A DNA stretch of 45,872 bases, from positions 1-45,872 of IMG/VR virus record IMGVR_UViG_3300020202_000106. One strand, written 5' to 3'. Position 1 is the first letter of the stretch. The number at the start of each line of letters is the position of its first letter. Below, in pieces: positions 6,512 to 13,109 of this stretch. The notes beneath the pieces were generated by a model. It saw only the letters and a program-made list of their open reading frames with translations. It ran no database searches and was not told the origin of the DNA. The translations under genes and the position numbers were made by a program. Source of the stretch: a virus.

Positions 6512-7623
6512 CTGCCTTCGCCCGCGGCAAGAAGGGGTACAAGTCGATCTACGTCCCGACGCGGGGCGGGGGCTTGGTGCAGCGCTCCACCGGCACCAGC
6601 GACCCCAAGGTCGTGCGCGCTATGAAGCGAATGGTCGTGCAGCTCGCCGACGAGAAGCGCTGGGTCGTGCTCGACGCGATCCGGGAGAACCGCCAGTGGA
6701 CGCCCCCTGGGGCGGACGAGGCGCGGCGACTCACGCTTGGCGATGTCTACGAGTACCACACCTCGAACGCCATTTCGTTGCTGGAGTCGCTCCTCACCGC
6801 GCATAACCTCTGCGCGCACCTCGACGGATGGACCGCCTGGGTGCGGGCCGAGAAGGGCGACACGGGCACCCCGGAGCTATACCGCCAGCAGGTCGAGTCC
6901 CTGACTGGCACGGGTTCATTCCTCGCCGCGGAGTTGACCAATGACCGGGTGAAGCGGTGGCTGGCTGCGCTCGACGTGACGCCGGGGACGCGCCGGAAGT
7001 ACTACTACGCGCTCCGGTCGTTCATGCGGTACCTGTTCGACACGGGCGTGCTGACCAGCGATCCGCTCTCGACCTTCCGCCCCCCGAAGAAGAACGCCGC
7101 TCGGCTCCGATGGGAGAGCGAGGCGACCGACCGGCGGATCGTGGCCGCCGCCCTCCCGCAGTACGGCGCGTTCTTCGCGTTCGTGAAGGCGACCGGCGCC
7201 GACGTGGGTCCGGCGCTCAAAGGCGTGCGGCGGGACCTCGACCTTGACCGTGGGGTGGCGCATGTCCGCGGCACCAAGACGAGCACGCGCAACCGGCACG
7301 AGGTGGAGATCGAGGCGTGGGCGCTCCCGATCCTCCGGGAGCACTGCCGCGGGATGCACCCCAACGCCCCGCTTTTTCCGGGGCTGACCAAGGACGGCGC
7401 GAGCCACCACCACCTGCGGCTCTGTGGCCTGCTGGAGATCGAGGACTACACGCTGCGGGACGCGCGGCACTCGGTCGCCGTCCGCGGCCGGAAGCGCGGC
7501 AAGAGCCTGGAGTGGGTCGCCGCCCAGCTCGGCCACGCCAATGTCTACATGGCGGCCACGATCTACGCCGTGTTCACCTACACCCCTGAGGACCGCGCCC
7601 AAGAGGCGGGAGGCCAGCGCTAG
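6508..7623 (+). CDS. int: tyrosine recombinase integrase with altered active site
   Basis: 371 residues. The core-binding domain (SAM-like, RYFDTGVLTSDPL region) is followed by the catalytic domain. Visible catalytic positions: K257 in GTKTSTRNR, R320 and H321 in RDARHSV, H343 in QLGHANV, and the probable nucleophile Y353 in TIYAVF. The usual first arginine (GLRxxE) aligns with D232 in TGADVG, and the usual HxxR histidine is R317. The rest, including the spacing to the tyrosine, is normal. The gene reads directly toward the tRNA-like attachment core 120 bp downstream. The start overlaps the excisionase stop. Confidence 0.92.
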   Translation: MTAFARGKKGYKSIYVPTRGGGLVQRSTGTSDPKVVRAMKRMVVQLADEKRWVVLDAIRENRQWTPPGADEARRLTLGDVYEYHTSNAISLLESLLTAHNLCAHLDGWTAWVRAEKGDTGTPELYRQQVESLTGTGSFLAAELTNDRVKRWLAALDVTPGTRRKYYYALRSFMRYLFDTGVLTSDPLSTFRPPKKNAARLRWESEATDRRIVAAALPQYGAFFAFVKATGADVGPALKGVRRDLDLDRGVAHVRGTKTSTRNRHEVEIEAWALPILREHCRGMHPNAPLFPGLTKDGASHHHLRLCGLLEIEDYTLRDARHSVAVRGRKRGKSLEWVAAQLGHANVYMAATIYAVFTYTPEDRAQEAGGQR

Positions 7624-7661
7624 ATGAAAACCGCATGTCGTACTATTCGTCGTAGTCGTGC

Positions 7662-7696
7662 TGCCGCGGGGTGCCGGACGGTGCCGCCACGTGCCG
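7662..7696 (+). repeat. four TGCCG repeats at 10-bp spacing
   Basis: TGCCG occurs at 7662, 7672, 7682 and 7692, exactly one helical turn apart, 45 bp upstream of the attachment core. Phased direct repeats beside attP are typical of arm-type integrase or excisionase binding sites. Confidence 0.55.
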
Positions 7697-7740
7697 CGCG
7701 CTCTCTATGGAAGGGGGGCCGGTCGGGGGCTATCACTAGC

Positions 7741-7790
7741 CTTAGGATCTGGCGCCGCAAGGCGTGGGGGTTCGAGTCCCCCCTCTCGCA
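7741..7790 (+). other. attP: attP core: 3' half of a tRNA-Leu(UAG) gene
   Basis: The sequence contains, in order, an anticodon loop CTTAGGA (anticodon TAG), the 3' anticodon stem TCTGG, a variable arm CGCC-GCAA-GGCG, a T arm GGGGG-TTCGAGT-CCCCC, a 3' acceptor strand CTCTCGC and discriminator A. The class II variable arm identifies tRNA-Leu. The sequence 5' of the loop does not pair as an anticodon stem (CTAGC against TCTGG) and no D arm exists, so this is not a functional tRNA. It is the expected identity segment that restores the host gene after integration. Confidence 0.88.
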
Positions 7791-7925
7791 TGATGAAGTA
7801 GGGCTTGCGGTTACGGGCGTGATGTCACCGCCCGTCGCACCCCCGTTGCGGCTCCATGTCGCACGATCGGTCGTAGTACCCCGCCGATCTGCCGAGCCCT
7901 GCCTCCCCTTCCGCGCTCGGTTCCA

Positions 7926-7938
7926 GGGGGATGCCCCC
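7926..7938 (+). promoter_or_regulatory. GC hairpin before the gene at 7950
   Basis: GGGGG-ATG-CCCCC, a 5-bp stem with a 3-nt loop, lies immediately before GAGGTG and the GTG start at 7950. It has no T tract, so it is not a classical terminator; it may limit initiation or attenuate transcription entering from the tRNA side. Confidence 0.4.
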
Positions 7939-7949
7939 CGAGGTGCCGC

Positions 7950-8384
7950 GTGAACGGCCGGGCGAAGGTGCCGACTGCCGCCGAGGTCGAGGCGGCGCGA
8001 AAGGTGATCGACGCCGCCCGGCGGGCCGAGGAGGCCGCGAAGCGCGCGGAGGCGATGGTGCTGGTCGGCCGGTACTTCCGGTATCGGAACAGCTACAGCA
8101 GCGGCGGCAAATGGTGGATGTACTTCGCACCGACTGGGGCGGGGTACGGGGGGAGCTCGACGGGCTGGACGTTCGAGCGCACCTCCAATGGCGAGGTGAT
8201 GATCAACCTCAAGGCGAGCGCCTACCTGCACGGGGGTGGCGACGGCACGGGGTACATCGAGATCACCGCCGCCGAGTTCTGGCGCGCCGCTGCCTCGCTC
8301 CGCTCGTCCCTCGTTGCGCAGCTCACCCGCCCGAAGCCCCGTTCCCGTCGTTCCAGAGCATCGGGAGGACGGGACCATGGGTGA
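7950..8384 (+). CDS. phage protein of unknown function, first gene after attP
   Basis: 144 residues from a GTG with GAGGTG five bases upstream. An N-terminal alanine-rich helix (AARKVIDAARRAEEAAKRAEA) precedes a beta-rich, aromatic region (RYFRYRNSYSSGGKWWMYF, GWTFERTSNGEVMINL) and a basic tail. No family recognised. It is the first phage gene downstream of the reconstituted tRNA in a prophage. Confidence 0.65.
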   Translation: MNGRAKVPTAAEVEAARKVIDAARRAEEAAKRAEAMVLVGRYFRYRNSYSSGGKWWMYFAPTGAGYGGSSTGWTFERTSNGEVMINLKASAYLHGGGDGTGYIEITAAEFWRAAASLRSSLVAQLTRPKPRSRRSRASGGRDHG

Positions 8385-8823
8385 GACCCGATACGTCCTG
8401 GGGTTCCTATTCGCCCCTGAGCACGAATACGTCGTACTGCTCCAGAAGTCGCGCGGCCCTGGGGAGATGGCGGGGCGGCTCAACGGCATCGGTGGGCACG
8501 TCGAGGACGGCGAGAGCCCCGAGGATGCGATGCGGCGTGAGGGCATCGAGGAAGTCGGAGCGGTTCACGCGGAGTGGAAGCCGTTCTGCCTCATGCGCGG
8601 CGACGGGTGGGTCTGCGACTGCTTCGCCGCAGTCAGTCAGGACGCGCTCGAAGTGCCTGGGGAGAACGACGTCGGCGAGAAGGTCTACTGCCTCCCGCCC
8701 TCCGCGGTCCTCCTAAGTCCCAACCTCATGCGCAACGTGCGCTGGCTCCTCCCGATGGCGATGGAGGCCGACGACCTGCACGCGATCGTCACCTACGTCG
8801 ACAGCAAGCGAGGTGACCGATGA
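8377..8823 (+). CDS. Nudix hydrolase
   Basis: 148 residues with a near-complete Nudix box at residues 40-62: GHVEDGE, then seven residues, then REGIEEVG, matching Gx5Ex7REUxEExGU except for a glycine at the first hydrophobic position. Such enzymes hydrolyse nucleoside diphosphates linked to another moiety. The N-terminal YVLGFLFAPEHEYVVLLQK is the typical first strands, with RLNGIGGHVE leading into the box. The start ATG overlaps the previous gene. Substrate unknown; nucleotide-pool cleaning is a common guess in phages. Confidence 0.92.
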   Translation: MGETRYVLGFLFAPEHEYVVLLQKSRGPGEMAGRLNGIGGHVEDGESPEDAMRREGIEEVGAVHAEWKPFCLMRGDGWVCDCFAAVSQDALEVPGENDVGEKVYCLPPSAVLLSPNLMRNVRWLLPMAMEADDLHAIVTYVDSKRGDR

Positions 8824-9353
8824 CCTCCCTCCCGGTCTCCTCCAAGGAGAAAGGCCCGGAACTGTCGGGCGTGGCGCTAAGCGTTCGCGTTGCCGAAGTC
8901 GTGTTCGGCGAGGTTGAGGCGCACGCCCCGTGCGGCGACGGTCTCACTCGGACGGACAGGTTCTATGGGCCGACGCTCGCGAACTGCGATGAGCAGATCC
9001 GGCGTGCGTACCCCAAGAGCCTCGCACGGGGCGAGCTCTGGCCCGCCGAATACTGCGGTCCCGACTACCAAGGCGACATCGCCTCCGCGTGGCTGGTGGT
9101 GGAAGCAGTCGCCAGACGGACCCGTCGTGACTTGGGCGTGCGCCTCTCCGGCAACGACGCTGACGGGTTCTGGTGCGAGTTCTACGACACGTCGCCGATG
9201 GGCTACGTCCGAGCGGATGGGACAGACGTCCCGCCGCTGGTGATGGAGGAGGTTCACGCATCCATCGCCCCCGCTGCGCTCTGCCTCGCCGCGTTGCGCG
9301 CCGTTGAGCTTGACGCCGGTTCGCTCTCCACCCCGGAGGGATCGAGACCATGA
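8820..9353 (+). CDS. Phage ABA-sandwich domain-like protein
   Basis: 177 residues. The pattern GDIASAWLVVEAV, then GFWCEFYD, then IAPAALCLAALRAVE resembles the phage ABA-sandwich (BC1872-like) family, where an alpha-beta-alpha fold ends in a helix rich in AxxLAAL. The function of that family is unknown. The start overlaps the Nudix stop (ATGA). The C-terminal codons STPEGSRP contain a CTCC/GGAG hairpin before the next start. Confidence 0.65.
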   Translation: MTSLPVSSKEKGPELSGVALSVRVAEVVFGEVEAHAPCGDGLTRTDRFYGPTLANCDEQIRRAYPKSLARGELWPAEYCGPDYQGDIASAWLVVEAVARRTRRDLGVRLSGNDADGFWCEFYDTSPMGYVRADGTDVPPLVMEEVHASIAPAALCLAALRAVELDAGSLSTPEGSRP

Positions 9354-9619
9354 GCGAGTACGGGAAGTGCGCGACGTGTGAGGGCAGTCTGGCGTGGTAC
9401 GACGTCGTGCATACGTCGAAGCCGTGGACCTGCCTTGAGTGCCAGCGCAACGCGAGGGGATACTGCGCTGCGACCATCTTCTCCGACGTCATTGGGCGCG
9501 GATGCAACCGGAAGTTCAAGGAGACGGTCGGGAGACATGGGTACTGCACCGCCCATGCAAAGCGCGAACGGGAAGACCGCGCTCGTCGGTCCCGCACCCC
9601 CTCCACCGGAGGAGGCTAG
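9350..9619 (+). CDS. small zinc-binding protein, 89 aa
   Basis: Contains CATC, CLEC, a CAATIFSDVIGRGC segment and HGYCTAH, giving several possible zinc ligands. The C-terminus is basic (KREREDRARRSR). Family not recognised; nucleic-acid binding is plausible from zinc motif plus charge. The ending TPSTGGG is encoded by the hairpin that carries the next ribosome binding site. Confidence 0.7.
   Translation: MSEYGKCATCEGSLAWYDVVHTSKPWTCLECQRNARGYCAATIFSDVIGRGCNRKFKETVGRHGYCTAHAKREREDRARRSRTPSTGGG
9600..9612 (+). promoter_or_regulatory. Shine-Dalgarno hairpin before the gene at 9622
   Basis: CCTCC-ACC-GGAGG, 5-bp stem with 3-nt loop, immediately followed by AGG; ATG at 9622. The same 13 bases recur at 9836. 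Confidence 0.6.
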
Positions 9620-9621
9620 TA

Positions 9622-9861
9622 ATGGGCTGCGTCGAGAACGTGAACCCGCCCGCCGGCCGCTTTCCACGGCAGTCGGAACACGTCGGAGGCCGGACCGAGG
9701 TGTGCTTCCATTACGACAGCGCACGGAGGGTTGGCGGCACGATTGTCCGTGATGACCGCGAAGCACCGTGGGTTACGCTGATCGCGCTGGACGACGGGCC
9801 GACCGTGCTGGCGACGGAGTGCCAGTACACGCCGCCCTCCACCGGAGGAGGTGAGTCATGA
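9622..9861 (+). CDS. small hypothetical protein, 79 aa
   Basis: MGCVENVNPPAGRFPRQ followed by a beta-rich region (RVGGTIVRDDREAPWVTLIALDD). Ends PPSTGGGES, encoded by a hairpin like the one before its own start. No family recognised. Overlaps the next gene by ATG/TGA. Confidence 0.65.
   Translation: MGCVENVNPPAGRFPRQSEHVGGRTEVCFHYDSARRVGGTIVRDDREAPWVTLIALDDGPTVLATECQYTPPSTGGGES
9836..9848 (+). promoter_or_regulatory. Shine-Dalgarno hairpin before the gene at 9858
   Basis: Second exact copy of CCTCC-ACC-GGAGG; the GGAGGAGG provides the ribosome binding site of ATG 9858. Confidence 0.6.
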
Positions 9862-10151
9862 CCGACCACCCGACCTACGAGATCCGCGCGATCACGGACT
9901 TCGCGAAGGTCCCTGCGGATCGTCTCGACGCGTGCCTCGCGGAATTCCGGACCTACCTCCAGATCATCGGCCCGACGATCCGGCTCCTCGACACGCTGAC
10001 GGCCGCCAAGATCGGCCAAGGGATGGTCACGTGGCGGGATACGGGCGTGTTCTGTTGGATCGACGACGGCGAGCAGAATGTCGGCGTCAGGCTTCGCGAC
10101 GCCAAGGGTGAGACCATCGCCACTGTCAACCTCAGAGGCGACGATGCCTAA
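9858..10151 (+). CDS. hypothetical protein, 97 aa
   Basis: A helical N-terminal half (LDACLAEFRTYLQIIGPTIRLLDTL) and a beta-rich C-terminal half (GVFCWIDDGEQNVGVRLRDAKG). Unrecognised. Strong ribosome binding site within a hairpin; its stop overlaps the next ATG at 10144. Confidence 0.65.
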   Translation: MTDHPTYEIRAITDFAKVPADRLDACLAEFRTYLQIIGPTIRLLDTLTAAKIGQGMVTWRDTGVFCWIDDGEQNVGVRLRDAKGETIATVNLRGDDA

Positions 10152-10383
10152 TCCCCTCCCTCACTTCCTCGATCTGAACGAAGCGGAGTGGTCCGAGGAT
10201 AGAGAGTCCGCCGGCCGCGCCGCCTACGAGGAGGACGTGCGCCGCCAGCCGCGCTACTTCACCGGTGAACCCCGTCCGCGTTGGGAGGCGCTTTGCTCCG
10301 CCGTGCAGGAGAACTGGCGGCGCTACCCATCTGCCCGCGTGTGGCCGTCGTCGGTCTCCCTTGATCGGGAGGACCGGACGTGA
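10144..10383 (+). CDS. hypothetical protein, 79 aa
   Basis: MPNPLPHFLDLNEAEWSED, helical and tryptophan-containing (PRWEALCSAVQENWRRY). Unrecognised. The start at 10144 overlaps the upstream stop; the stop TGA overlaps the next GTG start. Confidence 0.6.
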   Translation: MPNPLPHFLDLNEAEWSEDRESAGRAAYEEDVRRQPRYFTGEPRPRWEALCSAVQENWRRYPSARVWPSSVSLDREDRT

Positions 10384-10688
10384 GATGGGACGCGACTTCT
10401 CTCCGCATTGCCCTCGGCGATGGAACGACCAAGGCCGTCGCGGCGCTGGTGACGGCCGACATCCCCGGAATCGCCATTCACCGGGACCGGTGGGGCTGGA
10501 GTGTGTCGCACCTCGCCAGCGGGCTCTCGATGCTCTCCATGCTGCCCGATCGCCGTGCCGCCGAGCGCGCCGCCCTGGCGCTGGCCGGACGGGACTGGGC
10601 GCGCGACGCCCGGGCGATCACGGCGGATCCCGACACCAACGCATTTCTCCTTCGGCTGCGCGACGAGTTCGCGCGGGAGTCTGCATGA
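10380..10688 (+). CDS. hypothetical protein, 102 aa
   Basis: GTG start within GTGA shared with the upstream stop; GGGAGG lies 8 bases upstream. The sequence is alpha/beta with an alanine-rich helix (AAERAALALAGRDWARDA) and a beta-prone WGWSVSHLASGLSM. No family recognised. Confidence 0.6.
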   Translation: MRWDATSLRIALGDGTTKAVAALVTADIPGIAIHRDRWGWSVSHLASGLSMLSMLPDRRAAERAALALAGRDWARDARAITADPDTNAFLLRLRDEFARESA

Positions 10689-10954
10689 CACTCAACGAAG
10701 CGCTCGTCACCAACCAGGGCGACTACGTCGCCTCGATCGTCGAGCCCCGACGCGGGCGTCTGCGCGTCACACAAGCGTGGACGTCGGAGGATCGCCAGCG
10801 CGTCCAGTTCCGCATTCACGCCCTCGGGGGCTGGGTGGACTATCGCGCCGTGGCGCGCATCCCAAAGGGTGTTGAGTGGGATGAGCATCGCTCGGTCTTC
10901 ACCGACACGGTGTCGGGTCGTGCGTGGAGTCCGCGGGACGAAGCTGCCGCATGA
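10685..10954 (+). CDS. hypothetical protein, 89 aa
   Basis: MTLNEALVTNQGDYVASIV, a mainly beta sequence with DRQRVQFRIHALGGWVDY. Unrecognised. ATGA overlaps on both ends tie it to the neighbouring genes. Confidence 0.6.
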   Translation: MTLNEALVTNQGDYVASIVEPRRGRLRVTQAWTSEDRQRVQFRIHALGGWVDYRAVARIPKGVEWDEHRSVFTDTVSGRAWSPRDEAAA

Positions 10955-11508
10955 ACCGCCTCTCTCTCAAACGCCGTCAGGAGCGGGAGGAGGCTGGGGT
11001 CTCTCCGTTCGCGCCGACGCTGAGCCGGAAGGCCCCGATGAAGCGGGGCGGCCGGATCAAGCCGAGCAACACGAAGCGGCGCGGCAAGGAGTGGGCTCGG
11101 GCTTACGGCTCCGAGGAGCGTGTGCTGTGGGTCCGGTGGCGTCCGTGCGTCGTTTGCCGCCGGGGTCCCTGCGAGAACGCGCATGTCCAGACGGGAGGGG
11201 CCGCGCGAAAGGCGGACGCTCGTCACGTCGTCCCGCTCTGCGATCGGAGCCAGCCGGTCTACGCGATCCGCGTCGGGCCGGCCGTCGTCTGGATCCCCGC
11301 TGGGGGTTGCCACTCGTGGCTCCATGCCCTCGGTGCGAAGTCATTCCAAGAGGCGACCGGGGTGGATCTCAACGCCGCTGCGGCCGAGACGGAAGCGGCG
11401 TGGCAGGCTCACTCATCTCGGCCGAAAGTCATTCATCATGGCGCGACATCGAGCACTATTTCTAGGGATGCCCTCGACAGCGCGGAGACGCGCAGGAGCA
11501 TCCCGTAA
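10951..11508 (+). CDS. HNH-like recombination nuclease (DUF968/Rap-like)
   Basis: 185 residues. A basic N-terminus is followed by CVVCRRGPCENAHV, then RKADARHVVPLCD, then CHSWLHALGAKSFQEATGVDL. This succession of CxxC, AHV, HVVPLC and HxxLH-GxxxF matches the HNH-type nucleases related to lambda Rap and DUF968, which nick branched recombination intermediates. It sits directly upstream of the replication initiator, sharing one base with it. Substrate specificity is inferred. Confidence 0.75.
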   Translation: MNRLSLKRRQEREEAGVSPFAPTLSRKAPMKRGGRIKPSNTKRRGKEWARAYGSEERVLWVRWRPCVVCRRGPCENAHVQTGGAARKADARHVVPLCDRSQPVYAIRVGPAVVWIPAGGCHSWLHALGAKSFQEATGVDLNAAAAETEAAWQAHSSRPKVIHHGATSSTISRDALDSAETRRSIP

Positions 11509-12383
11509 TGCCCCGCATTCGGTCGCTCAAGCCCGAAATGGCCTCCGACGTGAAGCTCGCGTCGGTCTCGATTCAGGCACGCTACACGTTCGTCCTGATG
11601 ATCACCCAGGCGGACGACATCGGCCTCCTTGCCGGGTCGCACCGCCAGCTCCTGGGGACCCTCTACCCGGTCGACGACGCCGTGACGATCGCAGCCCTCC
11701 TTGGCTGGATCGAGGAGCTCGTCGCGATCGGATTGGTTCGCTGGCGCGCCACCCGCGACGGAGTTCCCGTACTCCAAATCACGAAGTGGGGGAAGCACCA
11801 GCGCATCGACAACGCCGGCCGATCGCAACTTGGCGCCCTGCTCGCCGAGTCCCCCGCCGATCCGCCGACACTCGCGGAGGTTCGCGGCGAATCGCCGCAA
11901 GTCGCGGAGGATCGCGGAATTTCGCCGCTAGGACCTAGGACCAAGGATCTAGGACCAAGGACCGAGGACCAGGGATCGAGCGACCAGGTATTGGTATCGC
12001 CTGCGATCGTTCTGGCGAGCGCGGCCAACCGCGGCTTGGCCGAGCACCCGTCGAAGCCGCAGCCCCTGCCCCGGATCACGTGGAGCCAAGGCAGCACCGT
12101 CGAAGCCGTCACCGACCTGGAGACGGCCGGCGTCCCGGTCTGGTTCGCGGAGTCGAAGATCTACGAGCTCGCCCGATCGCACCGCTCCGACTCCGCGATC
12201 CGAAGCCTGCGGTACTTCGTCGACGCGACCGTGCGGGCATGGCAGGAGTACCGGGCCGCCCAGCAGGTCGCGAACACCTCCGCCCCTCAGATCATCCCCG
12301 GCGGCCCGCGGAAGGGCAACCAGCCGGAATCCGTCACGTCGATCCTCGGTCGACTCTCCAAAGGAGAAGCCGCGAATGGCTGA
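11508..12383 (+). CDS. replication initiator-like protein (lambda O role)
   Basis: 291 residues. The N-terminal domain opens MPRIRSLKPEMASDVKL with ARYTFVLMITQADDIG and a winged-helix-like ITKWGKHQRID, a pattern common to phage replication initiators/replisome organisers. A low-complexity linker (residues about 120-165) contains a seven-residue repeat GPRTKDL/GPRTEDQ encoded by seven tandem heptamers. The C-terminal part is helical. The next gene resembles a helicase loader, so the pair corresponds to lambda O-P. The linker DNA may be the replication origin. Confidence 0.78.
   Translation: MPRIRSLKPEMASDVKLASVSIQARYTFVLMITQADDIGLLAGSHRQLLGTLYPVDDAVTIAALLGWIEELVAIGLVRWRATRDGVPVLQITKWGKHQRIDNAGRSQLGALLAESPADPPTLAEVRGESPQVAEDRGISPLGPRTKDLGPRTEDQGSSDQVLVSPAIVLASAANRGLAEHPSKPQPLPRITWSQGSTVEAVTDLETAGVPVWFAESKIYELARSHRSDSAIRSLRYFVDATVRAWQEYRAAQQVANTSAPQIIPGGPRKGNQPESVTSILGRLSKGEAANG
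11871..11930 (+). repeat. 30-bp tandem repeat with internal dyad
   Basis: Two tandem 30-bp units (11871-11900 and 11901-11930) share TCGCGGAGG, TCGCGG and TCGCCGC at matching places. The first also contains GCGGCGA-A-TCGCCGC (11885-11899), a perfect dyad. It lies directly before the heptamer array in the initiator gene. Confidence 0.65.
11930..11978 (+). repeat. ori: seven tandem heptamers, iteron-like candidate origin
   Basis: Consecutive units read AGGACCT, AGGACCA, AGGATCT, AGGACCA, AGGACCG, AGGACCA, GGGATCG, with no gaps. Seven-base units put three repeats in each 21-bp, seven-residue protein period. Lambda and many theta replicons carry their iterons inside the initiator gene, so this is a good origin candidate. 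Confidence 0.65.
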
Positions 12384-12930
12384 ACCCCTCACGCTGCAAC
12401 TGGTCGCCGAGCTGCTGGGCGATCTCGACGCCGCCTACCCCCGGCACATCAAGCCCGAGAATACCCAGGCCACCGCCCACGTTTACCGCAACGGCCTCTC
12501 GGGGCTGAGCGGGGACGCCGTCCGGTATGCCGTCAAGCGGGCGATGCAGGAGTCGGAGTACTTCCCGAAGATCGCGAAGCTGCGCGAGCTGGCCGAGTCC
12601 TGGGAGCGCCACAACCTCAAGTCCTCGACGACGGTCCTGATGGACCGCGACCCGCTCTACTGCCCCGCCTGTACCGGCCGAGCGACGGAGCGGGTGCGGT
12701 GGTCCCCGATGGTCGACGAGAAGGACCAGTGGCGCCCCTTGCTGAGCGCGGACGGGCTCTGGCTGCTCCTCGTCTCGAAGCAACGGCTGCTCTGCGACTG
12801 CGCGTCCGGGTGCCTATTCGTGCCGGTGGAAGGCATCTCCCCGCCCGCCATGCGATCCGAGAAGGCACCAATGTTCGTGCTGCGGCGTGCAAAGCTCGGC
12901 AAGCTCCAGCCGCTCGAGGTGGCCGCCTGA
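12376..12930 (+). CDS. helicase-loader-like replication protein with zinc motif
   Basis: 184 residues. The N-terminal 70 residues (VAELLGDLDAAYPRH, YRNGLSGLSGDAVRYAVKRA, YFPKIAKLRELAESW) resemble phage helicase loader/inhibitor proteins of the G39P type. The C-terminal half has CPAC and CDCASGC, a likely zinc site, and ends with a hydrophobic region. It overlaps the initiator gene, consistent with a lambda P-like partner that brings host helicase to the origin. The assignment rests on N-terminal pattern and context. Confidence 0.6.
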   Translation: MAEPLTLQLVAELLGDLDAAYPRHIKPENTQATAHVYRNGLSGLSGDAVRYAVKRAMQESEYFPKIAKLRELAESWERHNLKSSTTVLMDRDPLYCPACTGRATERVRWSPMVDEKDQWRPLLSADGLWLLLVSKQRLLCDCASGCLFVPVEGISPPAMRSEKAPMFVLRRAKLGKLQPLEVAA

Positions 12931-13109
12931 TGGGCAACACCCGGAAGCTGACAGACGAGCAGGTCGCGGAGATCCGGCGCCGACTCCGGCGCGGTGAGCG
13001 CGTGACCCGCATCGCCCAGGACTATGAGGTCGACCACCGGACGATCGGGCGGATTCGCGACTGGAAGATCTACACCGCCCCCACCCCTAGCCGAGTGTCC
13101 CAGCCATGA
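12930..13109 (+). CDS. small HTH protein (resolvase-type HTH), 59 aa
   Basis: MGNTRKLTDEQVAEIRRRLRRGERVTRIAQDYEVDHRTIGRIRD is a textbook helix-turn-helix of the Hin/resolvase or HTH_7 type with nothing else attached. The start lies in TGATG shared with the upstream stop. It may be a small regulator or a DNA-binding replication accessory. Confidence 0.8.
   Translation: MGNTRKLTDEQVAEIRRRLRRGERVTRIAQDYEVDHRTIGRIRDWKIYTAPTPSRVSQP

Larger units (their letters stand above)
7624..7949. other. non-coding attachment region
   Basis: The 326 bp between the integrase and the gene at 7950 hold four phased TGCCG repeats, the tRNA-Leu identity core and a GC hairpin just before 7950. The open frames here run across the tRNA core and have no ribosome binding site, so I take them as non-coding. 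GTCGTA/GTCGTG-like sequences on both sides of the core could be further integrase sites. Confidence 0.75.

Noticed and set aside
7741-7790. A functional tRNA gene
   Set aside because: Only the 3' half is tRNA-like; no D arm and the 5' anticodon stem does not pair. Interpreted as attP core instead.
7624-7953. Open frame across the attachment region
   Set aside because: It runs through the tRNA core and phased repeats, has no ribosome binding site, and encodes no recognisable protein.
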